Assembly (NCBI GenBank): GCA_020062065.1
Contig: JAGUWZ010000119.1
Span: forward strand, 1-5,526
DNA: 5,526 nucleotides
From: Candidatus Omnitrophota bacterium
GTDB taxonomy: Bacteria; Omnitrophota; Gorgyraeia; Gygaellales; Profunditerraquicolaceae
Reading direction: 5' to 3'
Each line of letters begins with the position of its first letter. Position 1 is the first letter of the stretch. The notes under the pieces were generated by a model that worked only from the letters and a program-made list of their open reading frames with translations, was not told the origin of the DNA and did no database searches. Of this stretch, positions 1 to 4,024 are shown in pieces. The position numbers were made by a program, and so were the translations under genes.

Positions 1-1
1 A

Positions 2-82
2 AAAACAACCATTTCCTGGCAGTTTACAAAGAACGATGCCCGCGAAAAACTTGGCAGACATTATGATATTATCAGGAATTAA
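2..82 (+). CDS. C-terminal end of a transposase (partial, cut by the window edge)
   Basis: An open frame enters from the left edge and ends at TAA (80-82), giving 26 residues that begin KTTISWQFTKNDAREKLG and end RHYDIIRN. The pattern of a short beta-like segment with W-x-F, then an 'x-DAR-x-KL-x-x-x-Y' helix, resembles the extreme C-terminus of DDE transposases, and IS630/Tc1-like elements are my best guess from memory. It is the only plus-strand coding sequence I accept and it points toward the secreted-protein gene. If the family guess is right, the element should end at a TA dinucleotide; TA occurs at 93-94 and 96-97, just before the stop codon of the opposing gene. The catalytic domain lies outside the window, so whether the element is intact is unknown. 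Confidence 0.5.
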   Translation, partial: KTTISWQFTKNDAREKLGRHYDIIRN

Positions 83-100
83 TGAGACAATGTACTAATC

Positions 101-700
101 TCATGCAATCCAACACATAACTTTCTTTTCAATAATCCATCTATCATTCTCTTTTTTAAGTAATACGTAATATCCGATCCCACCCTTACCAAAATCAGAA
201 CTGCTTCCATAATACAGAAGTGCCTTTGTTTTACGCAGGTCAAAGGCAACCCGCGACAGTTCAATGATTCCCGTAGATTTGGGATATTTTAAATAGAACC
301 TTTCCCAACCCTCGTCAATAGGATTAAATATTTTATCTTCTTCTGACTTTGAGATAACAACGGTATTAAGAGAATTACTAAATTTGTTTTGTAGTGTTCT
401 GGGCTTGGCATTTACCGCACCAAACTCCTTAATTAAATCATCACTTATTTTCTCACCAAACTTTTTTTTCAAATATGATTTATCCCTTTCATTGAACTCT
501 TCCCTACTTATTGTGGTTATCTCGCGAATGACAAGAACGTTTTTCCCTTCAGGTAATAGCCTTAATTGTGAAAGGGCATCAGAATATACTTTATATTCAT
601 CATCTGTTATTTGATCAGGCAAATTGCCAAACTCTTGTGCAAACAATTTTAAAGTAAAGCAGCACGAGACTAATATTAGAATACAAGCTATCTTTTTCAC
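101..700 (-). CDS. Uncharacterised secreted protein with signal peptide
   Basis: This 199-residue protein begins with GTG at 700, preceded by a good ribosome binding site (AGAAGGGG, 5 bases upstream). The N-terminus has two lysines, a hydrophobic stretch (residues 4-17) and a likely signal-peptidase I site after LFA (residue 21). LVSC at residues 10-13 also fits a lipobox, so lipoprotein processing is possible, although the hydrophobic core would be short. The mature part is charged and soluble. Its C-terminal third has a pattern I recall from unnamed exported proteins of several phyla: W-x-x-FY-x-KYP-x-x-x-G-I-x-x-LSRV, then ALLYYG, GGIGYYVLLKK and W-I-I-E-KKV-x-x-WIA. No catalytic motif is evident. 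It lies 68 bp downstream of the toxin gene on the same strand and could be read through from it, but it has its own ribosome binding site. The function is unknown. Confidence 0.8.
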   Translation of the reverse strand: MKKIACILILVSCCFTLKLFAQEFGNLPDQITDDEYKVYSDALSQLRLLPEGKNVLVIREITTISREEFNERDKSYLKKKFGEKISDDLIKEFGAVNAKPRTLQNKFSNSLNTVVISKSEEDKIFNPIDEGWERFYLKYPKSTGIIELSRVAFDLRKTKALLYYGSSSDFGKGGIGYYVLLKKENDRWIIEKKVMCWIA

Positions 701-716
701 ATCAACCCCTTCTCAT

Positions 717-748
717 CTTTCCACCAGCATCTCTGCCGCCTCTTCTAA
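717..748. repeat. Left copy of a 32-bp direct repeat flanking the toxin-antitoxin genes
   Basis: This segment matches 1350-1381 at 29 of 32 positions in the same orientation; the mismatches are at 723, 738 and 746. On the minus strand both copies read LEE(A/V)AEML(V/A)E in one frame, and one of the three differences is synonymous. Here that frame is an 18-codon ORF (GTG at 769 to TGA at 713) whose GTG overlaps the toxin stop codon (TAGTG). It is too short to call as a gene. It may be the tail of a duplicated small gene or a dispersed repeat. Confidence 0.7.
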
Positions 749-768
749 ATCTCCCGGGAACACCTCCA

Positions 769-1023
769 CTATCTATAAGATTCCTTTCGATGTTTTATCC
801 TATAGATATAAATTATCTTATTTTTATCGTCTATACGATAAAGAATCCTGTAGTCTGCGCTCCTTATCCGATAACCTTCCTCGGCAGTTAACTTCAGACA
901 GCCATGCGGACGTGAGTTGGATTTTAAAGAATTTATCTTATCTTTTATCTGCTCAAAAAACCTCTCTTCTAAATTATCTAGGTCTTTTTGTGCTGAAGGA
1001 ACAACCTCTAGCTTATACTCCAC
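769..1023 (-). CDS. RelE/ParE-family toxin of a type II toxin-antitoxin system
   Basis: This is a small basic protein of 84-85 residues with the RelE/ParE fold signature. An N-terminal strand and helix (YKLEVVPSAQKDLDNL) lead to a second helix, then LKL, GYRIRSADYRILY and a C-terminal strand ending in IKHRKESYR. The C-terminal H-R-x-x-x-Y-R and the preceding arginines match the RNA-cleaving RelE branch, in which a conserved C-terminal tyrosine and arginines act on ribosome-bound mRNA. Gyrase-poisoning ParE relatives cannot be excluded. Two GTG codons are adjacent (1026 and 1023). I prefer 1023 because GAGGAGG would sit only 1 base from the first but 4 bases from the second. The start overlaps the end of the antitoxin gene, the usual tight coupling. 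The toxin should be held inactive by the upstream antitoxin and repressed as a complex. Length is normal for the family and nothing looks broken. Confidence 0.88.
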   Translation of the reverse strand: MEYKLEVVPSAQKDLDNLEERFFEQIKDKINSLKSNSRPHGCLKLTAEEGYRIRSADYRILYRIDDKNKIIYIYRIKHRKESYR

Positions 1024-1243
1024 CACGCCTCCTCAAATATTTCTCAAAAGGGATGGCCAACTTTTCTTCCTTGCGTAGAGTCTTAAAATCTAAAATATCC
1101 TCTTTTAATTCCTCTTCTTCTAATTTTTCTTTGACCGCCTCTTCAATAAAGAAACTATACTTAATCCCATGTTCTTTACAAAAACTCTTAAAATCCTTAA
1201 GAACCCCTTTATCAATTTTCATCGCGAATGTAGTTTTTTCCAT
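1013..1243 (-). CDS. Ribbon-helix-helix antitoxin (RelB/CopG-like) of the type II pair
   Basis: This 76-residue acidic protein starts with an amphipathic strand (KTTFAMKID, about residues 3-11) and two helices (VLKDFKSFCKEHG and YSFFIEEAVKEKL). This is the pattern of a ribbon-helix-helix DNA-binding domain that dimerises through its strand. The lysine- and glutamate-rich C-terminal half would wrap the toxin. I start it at ATG 1243 and not at the in-frame GTG at 1252, because that GTG directly abuts the GGGAGG Shine-Dalgarno (1252-1257), which lies 8 bases from the ATG. It is the first gene of the pair and overlaps the toxin start by about 11 bases. It should neutralise the toxin and repress the operon through the half-sites overlapping the promoter at 1264-1314. 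Exact subfamily is uncertain. Confidence 0.85.
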   Translation of the reverse strand: MEKTTFAMKIDKGVLKDFKSFCKEHGIKYSFFIEEAVKEKLEEEELKEDILDFKTLRKEEKLAIPFEKYLRRRGGV

Positions 1244-1251
1244 CTCATTCA

Positions 1252-1257
1252 CCTCCC
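1252..1257 (-). promoter_or_regulatory. Shine-Dalgarno of the antitoxin gene, decides its start
   Basis: The minus strand reads GGGAGG here, 8 bases before ATG 1243. This rules against the longer GTG start at 1252, whose first base is the last base of the motif. Confidence 0.75.
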
Positions 1258-1263
1258 TACCAA

Positions 1264-1292
1264 ACTATACCATAGGAATATAACTTTGTCAA
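1264..1292 (-). promoter_or_regulatory. Sigma-70-type promoter of the toxin-antitoxin operon
   Basis: On the minus strand, TTGACA (1292-1287, a perfect -35) is followed by exactly 17 bases and then TATAGT (1269-1264, 5 of 6 matches to the -10). Transcription would start near 1257, placing the antitoxin ATG at 1243 downstream of a very short leader that includes the Shine-Dalgarno. This is the strongest promoter match in the window and shows that the pair is transcribed independently of parB. Confidence 0.8.
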
Positions 1293-1313
1293 TATAAAGT
1301 TATTTAAAGTTAT
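1280..1313. promoter_or_regulatory. Likely operator: three 8-bp half-sites over the -35 region
   Basis: ATAACTTT at 1280-1287 is an inverted copy of AAAGTTAT at 1296-1303, and AAAGTTAT recurs at 1306-1313, exactly 10 bp (one helical turn) further on. The first half-site touches the last base of the -35 box and the others lie just upstream. Ribbon-helix-helix antitoxins commonly bind such repeated short half-sites at their own promoter, so this is the expected autoregulatory operator. Confidence 0.6.
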
Positions 1314-1349
1314 ACTTATTCTCACTACCACCGATTTTGCCTTACCTCC

Positions 1350-1381
1350 CTTTCCGCCAGCATCTCTGCCACCTCTTCCAA
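1350..1381. repeat. Right copy of the 32-bp direct repeat
   Basis: This is the partner of 717-748 (29 of 32 identical, same orientation). It lies upstream of the toxin-antitoxin promoter, so the two copies bracket the whole operon 633 bp apart. The sequences diverge immediately outside the aligned block. In the minus-strand frame it reads LEEVAEMLAE within a 72-codon open stretch that I judge to be non-coding. Confidence 0.7.
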
Positions 1382-1384
1382 CCT

Positions 1385-1417
1385 TAAAACAGCAAGCCAA
1401 GCAATTATTCTTGCTGT
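1385..1417 (-). terminator. Weak candidate terminator downstream of parB
   Basis: The inverted repeat ACAGCAAG / CTTGCTGT (1410-1417 with 1389-1396) encloses a 13-base loop. On the minus strand the second arm runs into TTTT. It is 129 bp past the parB stop and before the toxin-antitoxin promoter, a reasonable place to end the partition transcript. The stem is only 8 bp and the T-run is short, so this is tentative. Confidence 0.3.
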
Positions 1418-1441
1418 AAGAGGGCCCTTTTCTTCCATCTT

Positions 1442-1541
1442 TCTGTGTAATCTATGCTTCTTCCCGATACGGCGATTAAGTGGTTGGATCGGGATCCCGA
1501 TGGGACCAATGTTTATCGTCATCGGGATAATCTGTGTAATC
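1442..1541. repeat. Symmetric palindromic element flanked by 11-bp direct repeats
   Basis: The heptamer ATCGGGA or its complement TCCCGAT occurs four times in alternating orientation: 1462-1468, 1488-1494, 1495-1501 and 1521-1527. The central two fuse into the perfect 14-bp palindrome ATCGGGATCCCGAT (1488-1501). Each outer copy lies exactly 26 bp from its partner, so two matching stem-loops sit back to back. The 11-bp direct repeat TCTGTGTAATC bounds the unit at 1442-1452 and 1531-1541. The element ends 4 bp from the parB stop codon. Together with 1253-1441 it accounts for the gene-free stretch between parB and the antitoxin. Confidence 0.7.
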
Positions 1542-1545
1542 ATAT

Positions 1546-2406
1546 TTATGATGTTGAAGGTGCCTTTAACCTTTCTGCGATTCTTTGCAAATCTTCCTGA
1601 GAATAAAATTCAATAAGAATATGTCCTCGCTTCTTCTTCTTTATAATTCTAATTTTGGTGGCAAAAATCTGTTGTAATTCTTGCTCAAGAATTGCCAGAT
1701 ACGGTTCAGTTCCATTAACTTTTATTCCCGGTCCTAATCTCATCGTCTTTGTCCGGCGCGCTTTGATTAAATTCTCTAACTCTCTGACAGACAAGGACTT
1801 AGATATCACATCCTGAACTAATCGGCGCTGTAGATTAGTATCCTCTATTTCTAATAGCGCCCTTCCATGGGCAAAAGTAAGTCTCTCGTTCTTAATTTCT
1901 TCCTGTATCTCAATGGGCAGTTTTAATAGACGCAAAGTATTTGTGATTGACACTCGAGATTTACCCAAAACTTCACTGATTTCCTCCTGGGTGAGCTTAA
2001 ATTTGTCAATGAGATATTGATAAGCGTGCGCCTCTTCAATCGGATTTAACTCTTGCCTTTGAATGTTTTCAATAAGAGATAATTCTAAAGAATCTTGATC
2101 TTGCACATCCTTAATTATTACTGGTATCTCCTTTAAATTCAACATGTTAGCAGCGCGCAACCTGCGTTCACCGGCAATTAATTCATATTCATCTCCTTTA
2201 GGTCTAACTAAAATTGGTTGGATGATGCCTTTTTCTTTAATTGACTTAATAAGCTCTTCCATGTTTTCAGAATCAAAATTTTCCCGTGGCTGAAAAGGAT
2301 TGGGCTTAACTTGTTCAATTCTGAGAAAAACAATTTTCTGGCTTCTCTCCTCTTCAACCATTGGGATTAATGCGCTTATTCCTTTTCCCAATGCTTTTCT
2401 TTCCAT
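1546..2406 (-). CDS. parB: Chromosome partitioning protein ParB (CTP-dependent DNA clamp)
   Basis: This 286-residue protein is a standard-length ParB/Spo0J. The N-terminal KALGKGISALIP (residues 4-15) is the peptide that stimulates the ParA ATPase. The ParB/sulfiredoxin-like CTP-binding domain follows, with PNPFQPR (35-41), the conserved GERRLRA (79-85) and ENIQR (113-117). A helix-turn-helix for parS recognition lies at about 138-164 (LTQEEISEVLGKSRVSITN...). The lysine-rich C-terminal part (about 225-286) should dimerise. ParB loads at parS, closes into a sliding clamp upon CTP binding, spreads, and is moved by ParA. I start it at ATG 2406, preceded by GAGGAG with 6-base spacing, and not at the TTG at 2430; the usual family N-terminus begins here. 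It lies 192 bp downstream of parA, an unusually wide gap filled by tandem repeats. No key residue appears to be missing. Confidence 0.97.
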   Translation of the reverse strand: MERKALGKGISALIPMVEEERSQKIVFLRIEQVKPNPFQPRENFDSENMEELIKSIKEKGIIQPILVRPKGDEYELIAGERRLRAANMLNLKEIPVIIKDVQDQDSLELSLIENIQRQELNPIEEAHAYQYLIDKFKLTQEEISEVLGKSRVSITNTLRLLKLPIEIQEEIKNERLTFAHGRALLEIEDTNLQRRLVQDVISKSLSVRELENLIKARRTKTMRLGPGIKVNGTEPYLAILEQELQQIFATKIRIIKKKKRGHILIEFYSQEDLQRIAERLKAPSTS

Positions 2407-2425
2407 ATTAATCTCCTCAATTTTT

Positions 2426-2560
2426 CCCAAACATTTCTAGAGAAGGAAAAATTGATCCTAAGCGGCAGATGCCGCGAAGGATCTAAGTTCCTCCCAAACA
2501 TTATTATAGAAGAAAAAAATTGACTTCGAGCGGTAGATACCGCGAGAAACAAATTTTTCT
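2426..2560. repeat. Two tandem 67-68 bp units with hairpins between parA and parB
   Basis: Unit 1 spans 2426-2492 and unit 2 spans 2493-2560; both begin CCCAAACATT and are about two-thirds identical with one indel. Each contains a hairpin: GCGGCA-GA-TGCCGC at 2462-2475 and GCGGTA-GA-TACCGC at 2530-2543. The C-G pair of the first has become T-A in the second, a compensatory change that keeps the stem. In unit 1 the stem continues beyond an AA/GA internal loop with GATCCT/AGGATC (2454-2459 with 2478-2483). In unit 2 a GA/GA loop is followed by TTC/GAA. The units fill most of the 192-bp gap and would be transcribed as part of a parA-parB message. Confidence 0.75.
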
Positions 2561-2598
2561 CCGTTCTGTGAAAAACTAACCACAGAGACTATCTTTTT

Positions 2599-3450
2599 CT
2601 AAACATTAAAAACCGACCGTGTTCCGTAAGTCTGAGATTCATTGGTTTGAACCAGATTATTTTCTTTAATAACCGAATCAGACACAGGAATTGATATGCC
2701 TATTATTTCTCGAGTTAACTCTTCATACTTTATTGCCCCTAAATTGTTTCTATCATACAGAGCAATTGGTTTACCATAACTTGGCGCTTCGCTTAAACGA
2801 ATGCTGCGCGGAATAATTGTAGCATAAACCTTCTCTTTAAAATTATTTTTTACTTCACTGATAACTTCTCTGCTGAGATTAGTCCGAAAATCAGCCATAG
2901 TAAGAATTACCCCCTCGATAACCAAGTTAGGATTAAGGTTATTTTTTACTAAATTAATCGTATTCATAAGTTGACTTAATCCTTCCAGGGCATAATATTC
3001 ACACTGCACAGGAACAAGCACAGAATCCGCAACAGATAATGCATTGATCGTTAATAATCCTAGGGACGGCGGTGAATCAATAATTATAAAATCAAAGTTT
3101 TCTCTTTCTGCAATTAAAGCTCTTTTTAATCTGAATTCTCTGCCCACAACTCCCACCAGCTCTACTTCTGCGCCTGTAAGATCTAAATTTGAAGGTGCTA
3201 ATGCTAAATTCTCAATAATTGTAGGTTGTAATATATCCCTCAAATTAACTTCTTCCAAAAGAACATGGTAAGTGCTTTTTTTGATATTGTGTTTATCTAT
3301 ACCTAAACCACTGGTAGCATTTGCCTGGGGGTCTAGATCAATAAGTAAGATTTTTTTACCTAACAAAGCTAAGTAAGACGAGATATTAATTGCTGATGTA
3401 GTCTTGCCTGTACCACCTTTTTGATTACATATTGCTATGATTTTTCCCAT
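2599..3450 (-). CDS. parA: Chromosome partitioning ATPase ParA (Soj type)
   Basis: This 283-residue protein is a small chromosomal ParA of the Soj class, without the N-terminal DNA-binding extension of plasmid ParAs. The deviant Walker A motif KGGTGKTT is at residues 11-18, including the signature lysine K11 that acts across the dimer. DLDPQ follows at 38-42, Walker B FIIID at 121-125, and LSEAPSYGKP at 219-228. TMADFRTNL (184-192) contains R189, equivalent to an arginine needed for non-specific DNA binding in Bacillus Soj. ATP-bound dimers coat the nucleoid and ParB triggers hydrolysis to move the origin. The last 25-30 residues (rich in N, S, T and V) extend past the usual end and look disordered. 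No Shine-Dalgarno is visible before ATG 3450; a TATAAT lies 5 bases upstream. A parS-like site fills the 44-bp gap from the Jag_N gene, suggesting regulation by ParB. Confidence 0.97.
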   Translation of the reverse strand: MGKIIAICNQKGGTGKTTSAINISSYLALLGKKILLIDLDPQANATSGLGIDKHNIKKSTYHVLLEEVNLRDILQPTIIENLALAPSNLDLTGAEVELVGVVGREFRLKRALIAERENFDFIIIDSPPSLGLLTINALSVADSVLVPVQCEYYALEGLSQLMNTINLVKNNLNPNLVIEGVILTMADFRTNLSREVISEVKNNFKEKVYATIIPRSIRLSEAPSYGKPIALYDRNNLGAIKYEELTREIIGISIPVSDSVIKENNLVQTNESQTYGTRSVFNV

Positions 3451-3455
3451 TGTGA

Positions 3456-3461
3456 ATTATA
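3456..3461 (-). promoter_or_regulatory. Candidate -10 box of parA, possibly giving a leaderless mRNA
   Basis: The minus strand reads TATAAT at 3461-3456, then 5 bases, then the parA ATG (3450). Transcription would begin at or one base from the start codon, which fits the missing Shine-Dalgarno. No -35 consensus is found at 16-18 bp spacing; that position is occupied by the parS-like palindrome at 3472-3489. TATAAT is common in AT-rich DNA, so this is only suggestive. Confidence 0.4.
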
Positions 3462-3471
3462 GAGTTACAAA

Positions 3472-3489
3472 AAGTTCCACGAGGAACTT
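3472..3489. promoter_or_regulatory. parS-like ParB binding site upstream of parA
   Basis: GTTCCACGAGGAAC (3474-3487) differs from the perfect parS core GTTCCACGTGGAAC at one base of 14. Outward, AAGTTCC and GGAACTT (3472-3478 and 3483-3489) form a 7-bp inverted repeat. It lies 22 bp before the parA ATG, a usual place for parS and for ParB autoregulation. On the minus strand the same arms could fold into a hairpin with loop TCGT followed by TTTTT, so a terminator for the Jag_N message is an alternative or additional role. The second copy inside yidC favours parS. Confidence 0.7.
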
Positions 3490-3494
3490 CACTA

Positions 3495-3701
3495 TCACTG
3501 CGTAGGTAATAGGGGTGGTGCCTGCTTGCCTGTTATTGTAGTCACTGTTATTTTAGCCATTTTTGCGCCTGGCATACCAAAAAGGCCTTTTTTTTCTTCG
3601 CGCAGTATCTTAATTTTAACTTGATCTCTATGCAATTTTAGTTCTTTCAAGGCTTTTTTTATCGCCTCTTCTATGGTTTTACCTTCTACTTCGAGTTCCA
3701 T
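3495..3701 (-). CDS. Stand-alone Jag N-terminal domain protein
   Basis: This 68-residue protein matches the Jag_N domain of Jag/KhpB (SpoIIIJ-associated protein). It has the opening MELEVEGKTIEEAIKKALKEL, a helix followed by VKIKILREEKKGLFGMPGAK and then MAKITV; the K-K-G-L-F-G-x-x-GAK-x-A segment is the family hallmark. Full Jag proteins continue into KH and R3H single-strand RNA-binding domains and exceed 200 residues. Here the frame stops at TGA (3495-3497) and parA begins 44 bp later, so there is no room for them and no sign of a frameshift. Its place directly after yidC is the canonical position of jag. The domain's own role is poorly known; in this form it cannot bind RNA through KH/R3H. 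GGAG lies 10 bases before the ATG, with TATAAT (3711-3706) in between. Confidence 0.85.
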   Translation of the reverse strand: MELEVEGKTIEEAIKKALKELKLHRDQVKIKILREEKKGLFGMPGAKMAKITVTTITGKQAPPLLPTQ

Positions 3702-3705
3702 TTTT

Positions 3706-3733
3706 ATTATACTCCGGCAGTGCCTAAGGCACT
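3706..3733. promoter_or_regulatory. Palindrome plus TATAAT upstream of the Jag_N gene
   Basis: AGTGCCTAAGGCACT (3719-3733) is a perfect inverted repeat with 7-bp arms around one central base. On the minus strand it is followed after 7 bases by TATAAT (3711-3706), which ends 4 bases before the ATG at 3701. It would cover the spacer and -35 region if TATAAT is a real -10, so it could be an operator. The layout resembles that before parA (palindrome, TATAAT, start codon). Confidence 0.4.
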
Positions 3734-3813
3734 TCTTTTAAGGCGCAGATTTATTGGGTACTGCTTAGTATCAGGATAAACTACTTTTTAGCCAATTTAA
3801 GAACTACCTTTTG

Positions 3814-3904
3814 AACGCAGATGAACGCAGATTACACGCTAATTTACGCAGATGAAAAGTTTTATCTGCGAGAATCTCGCGTTTGATTTGCGAAAATCTG
3901 CGTT
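3814..3904. repeat. ACGCAGAT-type nested inverted repeat between yidC and the Jag_N gene
   Basis: ACGCAGAT occurs at 3815-3822, 3825-3832 and 3846-3853, and the complement ATCTGCG at 3864-3870 and 3896-3902. AACGCAGATT (3824-3833) pairs perfectly with AATCTGCGTT (3895-3904). Inside it CGCAGAT (3847-3853) pairs with ATCTGCG (3864-3870), and the stem extends through G-T and A-T pairs to a tight loop. The region can therefore form two nested stems or a cruciform. Similar ACGCAGAT-rich intergenic repeats are, as I recall, common in some bacterial genomes. No coding frame is visible here. Confidence 0.7.
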
Positions 3905-3910
3905 AAAATG

Positions 3911-4018
3911 GGGTTGAAATTATCATTTTACTAGTTGTTAAATCATCTCATTTTTTTAAACTGCTTTCAACCCTCTTAGAGACTATTGGGCAATGCAAGA
4001 GAATAAAGTTGTCTCTAA
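3911..4018. repeat. Two inverted repeats just downstream of yidC
   Basis: GGGTTGAAA (3911-3919) pairs with TTTCAACCC (3965-3973), 9 bp with a 45-base loop. TTAGAGAC (3976-3983) pairs with GTCTCTAA (4011-4018), 8 bp with a 27-base loop. The second begins 7 bp past the yidC stop codon and could stabilise or end the yidC message, but no T-run follows directly, so I do not call a classical terminator. With the palindrome at 3719-3733 and the repeat at 3814-3904, this accounts for most of the 323-bp gap. Confidence 0.5.
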
Positions 4019-4024
4019 CGGCTT

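Noticed and set aside
79..264. 61-codon minus-strand open frame
   Set aside because: It overlaps the 3' part of the secreted-protein gene in another frame and shows no domain or start signal.
384..614. 76-codon plus-strand open frame
   Set aside because: It is antisense to the secreted-protein gene, with no ribosome binding site or recognisable domain.
1244..1252. Longer antitoxin start at GTG 1252
   Set aside because: The GTG begins at the end of the GGGAGG Shine-Dalgarno, so it cannot be served by it.
624..1283. 219-codon plus-strand open frame
   Set aside because: It lies opposite the toxin and antitoxin genes, has a low-complexity serine- and leucine-rich translation, and contradicts the well-supported minus-strand pair.
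1325..1543. 72-codon minus-strand open frame after parB
   Set aside because: It begins inside the 11-bp direct repeat and runs through the ATCGGGA palindromes. It has no Shine-Dalgarno and the first half translates repeat sequence. The second half overlaps the 32-bp repeat and a hairpin. I treat it as non-coding.
2407..2430. Longer parB start at TTG 2430
   Set aside because: ATG 2406 has GAGGAG at ideal spacing and gives the usual MERKALGKG-type N-terminus; the extra eight residues are read through the ribosome binding site.
2503..2508. TATAAT in the parA-parB gap as a parB promoter
   Set aside because: No -35-like hexamer lies at 16-18 bp, and the hexamer falls within the tandem repeat at a site not conserved between the two units.
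2567..2575. DnaA-box-like TTTTTCACA on the minus strand, as part of a replication origin
   Set aside because: It fits the degenerate box TTWTNCACA but stands alone, with no cluster of boxes or AT-rich unwinding element around it. A single match is expected by chance.
3044..3271. 75-codon plus-strand open frame
   Set aside because: It is antisense to the ParA Walker B region; parA is certain, so this is a shadow.
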